DNA from: Streptomyces flaveus
Lineage (GTDB): Bacteria > Actinomycetota > Actinomycetes > Streptomycetales > Streptomycetaceae
Reading direction: 5' to 3'
Assembly: GCF_014647675.1 (NCBI RefSeq)
Contig: NZ_BMPQ01000008.1
Span: 157,471-199,762, forward strand
DNA: 42,292 bases
Shown here: positions 24,954-33,077 of the stretch, piece after piece
Layout of the letters: every line of letters begins with the position of its first letter
Numbering within the stretch: position 1 is the first letter of the stretch
Notes under the pieces: model-generated
Seen by the model: the letters and a program-made list of their open reading frames with translations, nothing else
Told to the model about the DNA's origin: nothing
The model's database searches: none
Program-made: the position numbers and the translations under genes

Positions 24954-26597
24954 GTGAATGGTCCACTTATTGTCCAGAGCGACAAGACTCTCCTGCTCGA
25001 GGTCGATCACGAGCAGGCGGACGACTGCCGTCGGGCCATCGCGCCGTTCGCGGAGCTGGAGCGGGCGCCCGAGCACATCCACACGTATCGGCTGACGCCG
25101 CTGGGGCTGTGGAACGCGCGGGCCGCCGGGCATGACGCCGAGCAGGTCGTGGACGCGTTGGTGCAGTTCAGCCGGTATCCGGTGCCGCATGCGCTGCTGG
25201 TCGACATCGCGGAGACGATGGACCGGTACGGACGGCTGACCCTGTCCAAGCACCCGGCCCACGGGCTGGTGCTGACGACCACCGACCGGCCCGTACTCGA
25301 GGAGATCCTGCGCTCGAAGCGGATCATGCCGCTCGTGGGCACCCGGATCGACCCGGACTCCGTGGCCGTGCACCCCTCCGAGCGCGGGCAGATCAAGCAG
25401 ACGCTGCTGAAGCTGGGCTGGCCGGCCGAGGACCTCGCCGGGTACGTCGACGGCGAGGCGCATGCGATCGAGCTGGCCGAGGACGGCTGGGCACTGCGGC
25501 CGTACCAGAAGCAGGCCGTGCAGAACTTCTGGCACGGCGGGTCCGGGGTCGTCGTCCTCCCCTGCGGTGCGGGAAAGACCCTCGTCGGCGCCGGGGCCAT
25601 GGCCGAGGCCAAGGCCACCACCCTCATCCTCGTCACCAACACCGTCTCCGCCCGGCAGTGGAAGCACGAGCTGGTGCGGCGTACGTCGCTGACGGAGGAC
25701 GAGATCGGCGAGTACAGCGGTACGCGGAAGGAGATCCGGCCGGTCACCATCGCCACGTACCAGGTGCTGACGACGAGGCGGAAGGGCGTCTATCCGCACC
25801 TGGAGCTGTTCGACTCCCGTGACTGGGGCCTGATCATCTACGACGAGGTGCACCTGCTGCCGGCTCCCGTCTTCAAGTTCACGGCGGATCTGCAGGCACG
25901 CCGGCGGCTCGGCCTGACGGCGACGCTCGTACGGGAGGACGGCCGTGAGTCGGACGTGTTCTCGCTCATCGGCCCGAAGCGGTTCGACGCGCCCTGGAAG
26001 GAGATCGAGGCGCAGGGCTATATCGCGCCCGCGGACTGCGTCGAGGTCCGGGTGAATCTGACGGACTCCGAGCGGCTGGCGTACGCCACGGCCGAGACCG
26101 AGGAGAAGTACCGCTTCTGCGCGACCACCGAGACCAAGCGGAAGGTCACGGAGGCGCTGGTACGTCGCTTCGCGGGGCAGCAGACGCTCGTCATCGGCCA
26201 GTACATCGATCAGCTGGACGAGCTCGGCGAGCATCTGGACGCACCGGTCATCAAGGGTGAGACCAGCAACGCGCAGCGGGAGAAGCTCTTCGAGGCGTTC
26301 CGGCAGGGTGAGATCAGCGTGCTCGTCGTGTCGAAGGTCGCGAACTTCTCGATCGACCTGCCGGAGGCGACGGTCGCGATCCAGGTCTCAGGGACGTTCG
26401 GCTCCCGCCAGGAGGAGGCACAGCGCCTCGGCCGCGTGCTGCGTCCGAAGGCGGACGGTCACCAGGCGCACTTCTACTCGGTGGTCGCCCGCGACACGCT
26501 TGACCAGGACTTCGCGGCTCATCGGCAGCGGTTTCTGGCGGAGCAGGGGTATGCGTATCGGATCGTGGATGCGGATGAGTTGTTGACGGACAGCTGA
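24954..26597 (+). CDS. DNA repair helicase XPB
   Basis: 547-residue superfamily 2 helicase of the bacterial XPB/ERCC3 type. The N-terminal damage-recognition-like domain (VQSDKTLLLEVDH, LERAPEHIHTYRLT) is followed by Walker A CGAGKT (Lys 208), DEVH (297-300), the RED motif within LTATLVREDGRESD, and the C-terminal motifs ETSNAQREKLFEAFRQG, VVSKVANFSIDLPEA and SRQEEAQRLGRVLRP. It unwinds DNA in nucleotide excision repair. GTG at 24954 is chosen because a GGAGAGG ribosome site lies 8 bases upstream and homologues begin here; a 21-residue extension to 24891 is unlikely. It lies immediately after the accessory block, 19 kb from the gene normally next to it. Confidence 0.93.
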   Translation: MNGPLIVQSDKTLLLEVDHEQADDCRRAIAPFAELERAPEHIHTYRLTPLGLWNARAAGHDAEQVVDALVQFSRYPVPHALLVDIAETMDRYGRLTLSKHPAHGLVLTTTDRPVLEEILRSKRIMPLVGTRIDPDSVAVHPSERGQIKQTLLKLGWPAEDLAGYVDGEAHAIELAEDGWALRPYQKQAVQNFWHGGSGVVVLPCGAGKTLVGAGAMAEAKATTLILVTNTVSARQWKHELVRRTSLTEDEIGEYSGTRKEIRPVTIATYQVLTTRRKGVYPHLELFDSRDWGLIIYDEVHLLPAPVFKFTADLQARRRLGLTATLVREDGRESDVFSLIGPKRFDAPWKEIEAQGYIAPADCVEVRVNLTDSERLAYATAETEEKYRFCATTETKRKVTEALVRRFAGQQTLVIGQYIDQLDELGEHLDAPVIKGETSNAQREKLFEAFRQGEISVLVVSKVANFSIDLPEATVAIQVSGTFGSRQEEAQRLGRVLRPKADGHQAHFYSVVARDTLDQDFAAHRQRFLAEQGYAYRIVDADELLTDS

Positions 26598-26611
26598 GTG
26601 GGGAAGGCGGC

Positions 26612-26812
26612 TCACCGCCGGCGGCGAACGCCCGCCTCCTCGCCGTACTCCCCGAGCACGATCACATCGATCGCGGCGGTTGCGAAGACCTTGACGGCGC
26701 GCACGGCGTCGCCGAGGAGGTGGCGGTGGTGACGGTTGTCGAAGGCGGTCGCGCCGGGCGGCGGACCGTGCCGGGCGGGGCCGGAGGCTGGGGTGAAGGT
26801 CGCTGCACTCAT
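26612..26812 (-). CDS. Small hypothetical protein
   Basis: 66-residue protein, probably cytoplasmic, rich in His/Arg at the ends with a hydrophobic central stretch (DAVRAVKVFATAAIDVIVLGEY). I do not recognise a named domain; small proteins of this composition occur near XPB in streptomycetes (from memory). ATG at 26812 is preferred because the product then starts with MSAATFTPAS; an in-frame extension to 26881 is possible. It is convergent with XPB with a 14-base gap. Confidence 0.55.
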   Translation of the reverse strand: MSAATFTPASGPARHGPPPGATAFDNRHHRHLLGDAVRAVKVFATAAIDVIVLGEYGEEAGVRRRR

Positions 26813-26900
26813 GTTTCCATGATGCGTTTCGGCCATTCGGGTGACATCGGCCTTTGGGCCGAACCTCCGCGACCTCCGCATACGCCTCTGGGCTGAGCCC

Positions 26901-26925
26901 TCCCCCTAGGGACCCACTAGGGGGA
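26901..26925. promoter_or_regulatory. Perfect 9-bp inverted repeat upstream of HelD
   Basis: TCCCCCTAG and CTAGGGGGA are perfect arms with a 7-base spacer GGACCCA. Related AGGGGGTAG-like words follow at about 26935-26943. The site lies in the gap between the small minus-strand gene and HelD, about 65 bases before the likely HelD -35 box. A protein-binding operator is the simplest reading; no T-run supports a terminator. Confidence 0.5.
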
Positions 26926-26990
26926 GTAGCCGCCAGGGGGTAGGCCAGGAGCAGGGTCTGGCACCAGGAGCAGGGCCGCGTAATAAACCA

Positions 26991-27021
26991 TTGGCCCCGC
27001 CATCGGCCCCTAGCCTAAAAT
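26991..27021 (+). promoter_or_regulatory. Candidate HelD promoter
   Basis: TTGGCC (26991-26996) and TAAAAT (27016-27021) are separated by 19 bases, and TAGCCT (27011-27016) offers an alternative -10. This AT-rich patch in a GC-rich gap fits a promoter, and would leave a leader of about 160 bases before HelD. Confidence 0.4.
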
Positions 27022-27183
27022 CGCCGCTCTTGCCCGCCTCCCCTCGTGGAGCGCTGCCGCCCGGACGGAAACCGGCCGGCACCAGCCCCGCCGTACGACA
27101 CGTACGGCGACGAGGCACACCCACGCAGCAGAACCCCAGGCAGCAGGACGCCACGCTGCATGACCACGCCCGGAGGCACCGCC

Positions 27184-29244
27184 GTGTCCACCCCGCCCGC
27201 CGACGACCCCCTCGACTCCCACGACCCGCTCTCCCGCGAGCGCGCCCACCTCACCCGTTCCCGCGCCGCCCTACGTGCCATGCGCGAGGACGTCGAGTCC
27301 CTCGACATCCGGGACGTCACCGCGAACTGGGTCAACGCGGAAGCCCTCACCCACCAGATCGAGGAGCGCATCAAAGCCCTCGCGGACCTCTCTCACACCC
27401 CGCTGTTCTTCGGTCGCCTCGACTACCTGCACGAGCCGGGCGTCGAGCAGGCGGAAGGCGCGGAGGGCGAGCGCTTCTATATCGGGCGCCGTCACGTCCA
27501 TGACGCCGACGGCGACCCCATGGTCATCGACTGGCGCGCCCCGGTCTCGCAGCCGTTCTACCGGGCGTCCAAGAAGGACCCGCTGGACATCGCGCTGCGC
27601 CGCCGCTTCGGGTACACGGGCGGCGACCTCACCGCGTACGAGGACGAACACCTCACCGACCCCACCGAGGCCGATGTCACCAGCAAGCTGCTCCAGCAGG
27701 AGATCGAGCGCCCGCGCGTCGGCCCGATGCGCGACATCGTGGCGACGATCCAGCCCGAGCAGGACGAGATCGTACGCAGCGGACTGGGCGGCACCCTGTG
27801 TGTGCAGGGAGGTCCGGGCACCGGAAAGACGGCGGTCGGCCTGCACCGGGTCGCGTATCTCCTCTACGCCCACCGCGACCGGCTCGCCCGCACCGGCACC
27901 CTCGTCATCGGCCCGAACCGTTCCTTCCTCCACTACATCGAGCAAGTCCTGCCCGCCTTGGGCGAGTTGGAGGTCAAGCAGTCGACGGTCGACGACCTCG
28001 TCGCCCACGTCGAGGTACGCGGCAGGGACGACGCACCGGCCGCCATCGTCAAGGGCGACGCCCGTATGGCCGAGGTCCTGCGCCGCGCCGTCCGCTCGCA
28101 CGTCACGATGCCGACCGAGCCGGTGGTCGTCGTACGCGGCTCGCGGCGCTGGCGCGTCCCGGCGTACGAACTGGAGGAGATCGTCCAGGAGTTGCTCGAC
28201 CGCGACATCCGCTACGGCGCCGCCCGCGACGCCCTGCCGCAGCGCATCGCGCACTCCGTGCTCGTACAGATGGAGCGGTCCGGCGAGGCCCCGGACGACC
28301 GCGTGCAGGACGCCGTTGCCCGCAACTCGGCCGTGAAAGCGGCGGTGAAGGCGATCTGGCCGCCGGTCGACCCCGCCCGGCTGGTGCTGCGTCTGCTCTC
28401 CGACGCCGGCTTCCTCGCCGTACACGCGGACGGGATCCTCACCGAGGACGAGCAGAAGACCATCCTGTGGGCCAGGCCCGTACGGTCGCCGAAGTCCGCC
28501 AAGTGGTCCGCCGCGGACGCCGTGTTGATCGACGAGGCCACCGATCTCGTCCAGCGCACGCACTCGCTCGGGCATGTGGTGCTCGACGAGGCGCAGGACC
28601 TCTCCCCCATGCAGTACCGGGCGGTGGGCCGGCGCTGCACGACGGGTTCGGCGACCGTGCTCGGCGATCTGGCGCAGGGCACCACGCCCTGGGCGACGCG
28701 CAGTTGGGACGAGGCGCTGGCGCACCTGGGCAAGCGTGACGCCGTCGTGGAGGAACTGACGGCCGGTTTCCGCGTCCCGACGGACGTCATCACGTACGCG
28801 TCCCGGCTCCTCCCGCACATCGCGCCCGGGCTCACTCCGGTGGCGTCGGTCCGTGAGAATCCGGGTTTCTTCGAGGTACGGACGACTGTCGGCGACACGG
28901 AAGTGGTGGACGCCTGCCGGGAGTTGCTGAGCCACGAGGGCTCGGTCGGCCTGATCGCGGCCGACGCCCGCATCCCGGCGTTGACCGAGGCACTGACGGC
29001 GGTGGGGATCACGTATATCGGACCGGGCGAGGAGACGACGTACGAGACCCGCCTGACCCTGGTCCCGGCCTCGCTCGCCAAGGGCCTCGAGTACGACTAC
29101 GTGGTCCTGGACGAGCCGCGGGCCGTGGTCGACGGCGAACCGGACGAACGGACCGGCCTGCGCCGCCTGTACGTCACCCTGACCCGAGCCGTCTCGGGCC
29201 TGATCGTGACGCACGCGGCATCGCTGCCGCCCCAACTTGCCTGA
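27184..29244 (+). CDS. helD: HelD-type RNA polymerase-recycling ATPase
   Basis: 686-residue UvrD/PcrA-like ATPase of the actinobacterial HelD group, which binds RNA polymerase, frees stalled or post-termination complexes and can lower rifamycin sensitivity in related proteins. The N-terminal helical arm, the FGRLDYLHEP...YIGRRH...VIDWRAPVSQPFYRA block, Walker A GGPGTGKT (Lys 215), VVLDEAQDLSPMQYR and LTAGFRVPTDV are all present. The last motif is GLRRLYVTLTRAVSGL. Start GTG at 27184 follows GGAGG at 27172-27176; the ATG at 27160 has no ribosome site. The DWRSPAAEPFF signature of rifamycin-induced HelR proteins is not matched exactly, so HelD rather than HelR is favoured. Confidence 0.88.
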   Translation: MSTPPADDPLDSHDPLSRERAHLTRSRAALRAMREDVESLDIRDVTANWVNAEALTHQIEERIKALADLSHTPLFFGRLDYLHEPGVEQAEGAEGERFYIGRRHVHDADGDPMVIDWRAPVSQPFYRASKKDPLDIALRRRFGYTGGDLTAYEDEHLTDPTEADVTSKLLQQEIERPRVGPMRDIVATIQPEQDEIVRSGLGGTLCVQGGPGTGKTAVGLHRVAYLLYAHRDRLARTGTLVIGPNRSFLHYIEQVLPALGELEVKQSTVDDLVAHVEVRGRDDAPAAIVKGDARMAEVLRRAVRSHVTMPTEPVVVVRGSRRWRVPAYELEEIVQELLDRDIRYGAARDALPQRIAHSVLVQMERSGEAPDDRVQDAVARNSAVKAAVKAIWPPVDPARLVLRLLSDAGFLAVHADGILTEDEQKTILWARPVRSPKSAKWSAADAVLIDEATDLVQRTHSLGHVVLDEAQDLSPMQYRAVGRRCTTGSATVLGDLAQGTTPWATRSWDEALAHLGKRDAVVEELTAGFRVPTDVITYASRLLPHIAPGLTPVASVRENPGFFEVRTTVGDTEVVDACRELLSHEGSVGLIAADARIPALTEALTAVGITYIGPGEETTYETRLTLVPASLAKGLEYDYVVLDEPRAVVDGEPDERTGLRRLYVTLTRAVSGLIVTHAASLPPQLA

Positions 29245-29281
29245 TCCGCAGGCCGGTTCACGGTTCAGTTCACTGGTCGGT

Positions 29282-30007
29282 TCACTGGGACGGCAGCCGC
29301 CAGTACTGCCGTTTGTCCTCGTCGCGCACGACGACGCCGAGTCTCGCCAGCTCCTTGCGCAGTTCCCGGGCGTCCTCGGCGTCGTCCTGCTTCTTGAGTG
29401 CCTTCTCGCGGGCCTTGAGCAGGGCGTTCGCACCCGCGGGCAGGCCCGGGGTGTCCGGGACCCAGCGCCGGAACTCGGCCAGGTGCGGGTCCGCGTCCGC
29501 CCAGGTGTAGCCGTGCTCGGTGAAGGCGTCGGCGAGGCGTCGCTTGTCCAGGCCGCAGTCTTCCCTGGCGAGTTCCTCGCTGTGGTGGCCGAGCAGTACG
29601 AGCTGTTTGCCGTCCGGGAAGGCCAGGCGGATCTTGTCCCGCGCGAACTCCTCGGACTCGTCCCGGATGGTGAGCACCACGCGGCGGTCGGAGACGCGGA
29701 CGGACAGCGACTCGTGCAGCAGGACAAGAGCCGCGAAGAGGCCCAGCAGTGCGCCGACGGTCACCGCGCCGATGGTCACCCACGGCTCGGGGACCGAGTC
29801 CAGCAGCTTCGCCGGGCCCTTGAACGGCGCCCAGCGCAGGGTCACGAGCCAGCCGGCGAGCAGCCTGACCAGCTCACCGACCACGGCCCCGGCCACGACG
29901 CAGAGGGCCAGGACGCCCCAGGTCGACTCGGCGAGCACGGTCGGCTCGTCGGGCCGGCCCTCTCGGCCCGCCCGTGCGTCCGGCTCCTTCTGCATATCCA
30001 CGCTCAT
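29282..30007 (-). CDS. YqeB-like two-helix membrane protein
   Basis: 241-residue predicted inner-membrane protein. A polar N-terminal tail precedes two transmembrane helices (about 28-50 and 73-97) and a cytoplasmic C-terminal domain containing VSDRRVVLTI, FPDGKQLVLLGHHSEELARE and a charged helix. The layout resembles the YqeB family. ATG at 30007 is chosen because a GCGGAGGGCGC ribosome site is adjacent; a longer frame back to 30295 runs through a repeat element and is not real. It is convergent with HelD, 37 bases apart. Confidence 0.75.
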   Translation of the reverse strand: MSVDMQKEPDARAGREGRPDEPTVLAESTWGVLALCVVAGAVVGELVRLLAGWLVTLRWAPFKGPAKLLDSVPEPWVTIGAVTVGALLGLFAALVLLHESLSVRVSDRRVVLTIRDESEEFARDKIRLAFPDGKQLVLLGHHSEELAREDCGLDKRRLADAFTEHGYTWADADPHLAEFRRWVPDTPGLPAGANALLKAREKALKKQDDAEDARELRKELARLGVVVRDEDKRQYWRLPSQ

Positions 30008-30167
30008 GCGCCCTCCGCCCGTGTTTTGCTGCGCAGCCCTCAGTGTGGCGAGCGACGGACCTCCGGTCATCAGCCGATGGTCTACGGCGCTGCCACTTTG
30101 GTATGTGGTGCCGTGGGGCATGCGGGGCCAAGGGCGCCACCGGGAGGGTGGGTTCGGTGCGTGGGCG

Positions 30168-30290
30168 ACTGCGGGTGCGTCGTGGCTTGTCGCTCCCCCA
30201 CTCTCGAATTCGCTCGAGCGGGGGGACCCCCATCGCGGCGGAGCCGCATATGTCACAGCCCCGCGCCCCTGAAGCAAAGGCCCCCGCAGT
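30168..30290 (+). repeat. Dispersed intergenic repeat, copy 4 (type B, expanded)
   Basis: Starts ACTGCGGGTGCGTCGTGGC and ends CCCGCGCCCCT...CCCCCGCAGT. Between them is an inserted palindromic stretch around CTCTCGAATTCGCTCGAG, followed by CATCGCGGCGGAGCCGCAT as in copies 3 and 5. It lies between the YqeB-like and CutC genes, ending at the CutC stop codon. Confidence 0.75.
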
Positions 30291-30291
30291 T

Positions 30292-30996
30292 TCAAACCGC
30301 ACCCAGCGGAGCGCTAAGCGCCGCCCGCCACTCGCGTACAGCGGCGGCCGAGACGGGCTGCGCCCACCCACCCCACCGCGCCGCCCCGCCGATATGGAAC
30401 GCGTCCACTCCAGCCGCCCGCAGCCGCGGTACGTGCTCGAGACGGAGCCCGCCGCCCACCATGAGCCGCTGCTCATAGCCCGGCTCCCCGCGCCGCGCCG
30501 CCTCGGCCAGCAGCGTGGGGAGGCCGTCGTCCACACCGGCCGCCGAGCCCGCCGAGAGGTAGGTGTCGAGCCCGGGCAGATCCGCGAGCTGCTTGCGCAG
30601 GGCGTCGCGGTCCGCCGCCCGGTCGATCGCGCGGTGGAACGTCCAGCGGCAGCCGTCCAGTTCGGCGACGATCCGCTCCACCGCGGCCACGTCCACACCA
30701 CCGGCCTCGTCCAGAAACCCGAGCACGAACTCGTCGGCCCCCGCACTCCGCAACTCCCGTGCGACACGCACCAGTTCCCCGGTGTCTCCGGCGGCGAACC
30801 CGTCCCCCGGCCGCAGCATCACGCGCAGCGAGATGTCGACGGCGGCCCGGATCTCGGCGAAGGTCCCGACCGACGGGGTGAGCCCGTCGGCCGCCATGTC
30901 GGAGACGACTTCGAGGCGATCCGCGCCCCCGGCCCGGGCGGCGACCGCGTCCTCGGCATCGAGGGCGATCACCTCCAGGACTGCACGCTTGCTCAT
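30292..30996 (-). CDS. cutC: CutC-family protein
   Basis: 234-residue TIM-barrel protein of the CutC family, historically linked to copper tolerance though the exact reaction is unclear. Conserved stretches are ADRLEVVSDMAADGLTPS, LRVMLRPGDGF, DEFVLGFLD, TFHRAID and LMVGGGLR...FHIGGAAR. ATG at 30996 follows GAGAGGTCC-type purines. The divergent HD hydrolase starts 101 bases away; a DasR-like site and short tandem repeats lie between, suggesting shared control. Confidence 0.9.
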   Translation of the reverse strand: MSKRAVLEVIALDAEDAVAARAGGADRLEVVSDMAADGLTPSVGTFAEIRAAVDISLRVMLRPGDGFAAGDTGELVRVARELRSAGADEFVLGFLDEAGGVDVAAVERIVAELDGCRWTFHRAIDRAADRDALRKQLADLPGLDTYLSAGSAAGVDDGLPTLLAEAARRGEPGYEQRLMVGGGLRLEHVPRLRAAGVDAFHIGGAARWGGWAQPVSAAAVREWRAALSAPLGAV

Positions 30997-31009
30997 CAGG
31001 ACCTCTCCT

Positions 31010-31041
31010 CTTGGCGGCTTGGACGGCTTGGACGGCTTGGA
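31010..31041. repeat. Short tandem repeat GGCTTGGAC
   Basis: The 9-base unit GGCTTGGAC (variant GGCTTGGCG at one end) is repeated about three and a half times in the gap between cutC and the HD hydrolase gene, directly beside the DasR-like site. Length variation between strains is likely. Confidence 0.6.
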
Positions 31042-31047
31042 GCGACT

Positions 31048-31063
31048 ACAGGTCTAGTCCAAT
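31048..31063. promoter_or_regulatory. DasR-like operator (dre site)
   Basis: ACAGGTCTAGTCCAAT matches the Streptomyces DasR consensus ACTGGTCTAGACCACT at 13 of 16 positions, with the central GGTCTAG intact. DasR is the GntR-family repressor of N-acetylglucosamine metabolism. The site is in the divergent cutC/HD-hydrolase promoter region, a typical place for an operator. Confidence 0.55.
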
Positions 31064-31097
31064 TCAAGGGTACGCGGCGAAGGGGAACAATGACCCC

Positions 31098-31745
31098 ATG
31101 GCCGACCCCGAAGCCCTGCACACCCGCTGGCTCCACACCCTGCAACGGACCCGCACCACCTCCGCCCCCGATCCCGCCCCGTACGCCGACGACCTCCTCG
31201 CCCGCTGGTCGGAACCCCAGCGCCGCTACCACACGCTCGATCACCTGACGGCGGTCCTGGACCACATCGACGTACTGGAGAAGTACGCGGACGACCCGGA
31301 CCTGGTTCGCCTCGCCGCGTGGTTCCACGACGCGGTCTACCTCCCCGACCGCTCCGAGAACGAGGAACGCTCGGCCCGCCTGGCCGAACGCGCCCTTCCC
31401 GAAGCCGGCGTCCCGCCGGAGAAGACGGCCGAGGTCGCCCGCCTGGTCCGCCTCACGGTCACCCACGACCCGTCCCCCGACGACCCCAACGGCCAGGTCC
31501 TCTGCGACGCCGACCTGGCGATCCTGGCCGCACCCCCGAGGACGTACGCCCTCTACACCGCCGCCGTCCGCGAGGAGTACGCCTTCGTCCCCTCCGAGGC
31601 CTTCCGCGAGGGCCGCGCCACGGTCCTGCGCCAACTCCTCGCCCTGCCACGCCTGTTCCGCACCCCGCACGGGGCGGCGGAATGGGAGGCGACGGCGCGC
31701 TACAACATCGGCGCCGAGCTGGAGCTGCTCGACGCCGCTCGGTGA
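31098..31745 (+). CDS. HD-domain metal-dependent phosphohydrolase
   Basis: 215-residue soluble HD-superfamily hydrolase, probably a phosphatase or nucleotidase. Metal-ligand pattern: YHTLDH, the HD pair in AAWFHDAVY, Glu in SENEERSA, His in TVTHDP and the final Asp in LCDADLAIL. Substrate unknown. ATG at 31098 has AGGGGA about 11 bases upstream; an extension to a TTG at 31011 runs through a tandem repeat and is not accepted. It is divergent from cutC with a DasR-like site between. Confidence 0.85.
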   Translation: MADPEALHTRWLHTLQRTRTTSAPDPAPYADDLLARWSEPQRRYHTLDHLTAVLDHIDVLEKYADDPDLVRLAAWFHDAVYLPDRSENEERSARLAERALPEAGVPPEKTAEVARLVRLTVTHDPSPDDPNGQVLCDADLAILAAPPRTYALYTAAVREEYAFVPSEAFREGRATVLRQLLALPRLFRTPHGAAEWEATARYNIGAELELLDAAR

Positions 31746-31802
31746 CCGCGTCCGGGTCAGTGACCGCGTCCGGGAATGCCGCTCCATCCCCCTTGGTTGT
31801 CC

Positions 31803-33059
31803 ATGAAGATGCCCTCCGTCGCCCGCGCTCCCGCCCGCATGCCCCTGGCCGTCTACATCCTCGGGCTCTCCGTCTTCGCCCTGGGCACCAGCGAGTTCAT
31901 GCTGTCCGGCCTCCTGCCGGCCATCGCGGACGACATGAGCGTGTCGATTCCACGTGCGGGCCTGCTGATATCGGCCTTCGCGATCGGGATGGTCGTCGGG
32001 GCGCCCCTCCTCGCCGTGGCAACCATCCGCCTCCCCCGCCGCACGACCCTGATCAGCCTCATCACGGTCTTCGGCCTGGGCCAGATCGCGGGTGCCCTCG
32101 CGCCGAACTACGCCGTGCTCTTCGCGTCCCGGGTGATCAGTGCGCTGGCGTGTGCCGGGTTCTGGGCGGTCGGTGCCGCGGTCGCCGTCGCGATGGTGCC
32201 GGCGAACGCCCGTGCCCGCGCGCTCGCCGTGATGATCGGCGGTCTGTCGATCGCGAACGTTCTCGGCGTCCCGGCGGGTGCCTTCCTCGGTGATCATCTC
32301 GGCTGGCGCTCCGCCTTCTGGGCGGTCGCCGCCGCGTCCGGGATCGCCCTCGTCGGGGTCGTCACCCTCATCCCGGCCATTCCCCTCCCGGCCGAGAAGC
32401 CCCGGCTCAAGCGTGAGCTGCGGATCTACCGGGACCACCAGACCTGGCTCACCATCTCGATCGTCGCCCTCGCCGCGGGCGGCGTCTTCTGCACGTTCAG
32501 CTATCTCGCCCCGCTGCTGACGGACGTGGCGGGCCTGGCGGAAGGCTGGGTACCCACCGTCCTCGCACTCTTCGGGATCGGCGCGCTCGTCGGCACGACG
32601 ATCGGCGGCCGGATCGCGGACGCGCACCTCTTCGGGGTACTGCTGTCCGGCATCGCGGCCTCGACCGTTCTCCTCATCGCCCTGGCCCTCCTCGGCCGGT
32701 ACGCGCTCGCCGCCGTCGCCCTCTCCTTCCTCCTCGGCGTCTCGGCCTTCTATACGGCTCCCGCGCTGAACGCCCGCATGTTCAATGTCGCGGGCGCCGC
32801 CCCGACCCTCGCCGGTGCCACCACCACGGCCGCCTTCAACCTCGGCAACACCGGCGGTCCCTGGCTCGGCGGCGCGGTCATCGACGCGGGGTTCGGGTAC
32901 GCCTCGACAGCGTGGGCCGGTGCGGCCATGACGGTCACGGCGGGGGCGGCGAGCGCCGTCTCACTGCGGCTTCATCGGCGTCCGGCTTCCCGAGTCGTCA
33001 TCGGGGCCGCATCCGCCGGCACCGATGAGGCGGTTATTCAGTCCCGTTCCGCGAACTGA
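31803..33059 (+). CDS. Cmx/CmrA-type MFS drug exporter
   Basis: 418-residue major facilitator transporter with about 12 transmembrane helices. The first helix carries GTSEFMLSGLLP, followed by AGLLISAFAIGMVVGAPLL, the signature shared with Cmx/CmrA chloramphenicol exporters and other DHA1 carriers. R-rich loop LPRRTT fits motif A. It should export a hydrophobic compound by proton antiport; the drug specificity is not fixed by sequence alone. Several ATG starts are possible (31803, 31809, 31839). A 14-base direct repeat, TGACCGCGTCCGGG twice, spans the 31743-31775 gap before it. Confidence 0.85.
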   Translation: MKMPSVARAPARMPLAVYILGLSVFALGTSEFMLSGLLPAIADDMSVSIPRAGLLISAFAIGMVVGAPLLAVATIRLPRRTTLISLITVFGLGQIAGALAPNYAVLFASRVISALACAGFWAVGAAVAVAMVPANARARALAVMIGGLSIANVLGVPAGAFLGDHLGWRSAFWAVAAASGIALVGVVTLIPAIPLPAEKPRLKRELRIYRDHQTWLTISIVALAAGGVFCTFSYLAPLLTDVAGLAEGWVPTVLALFGIGALVGTTIGGRIADAHLFGVLLSGIAASTVLLIALALLGRYALAAVALSFLLGVSAFYTAPALNARMFNVAGAAPTLAGATTTAAFNLGNTGGPWLGGAVIDAGFGYASTAWAGAAMTVTAGAASAVSLRLHRRPASRVVIGAASAGTDEAVIQSRSAN

Positions 33060-33077
33060 CCACCTATCGTCGCCCCC

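Noticed and set aside
27271..29727. 818-codon open frame on the minus strand
   Set aside because: It lies antisense to the well-supported HelD gene; its protein is low-complexity and Arg-rich, as expected from GC-rich third positions.
31743..31775. 14-base direct repeat TGACCGCGTCCGGG
   Set aside because: Only two copies, one overlapping a stop codon; too short to call a mobile or regulatory element.
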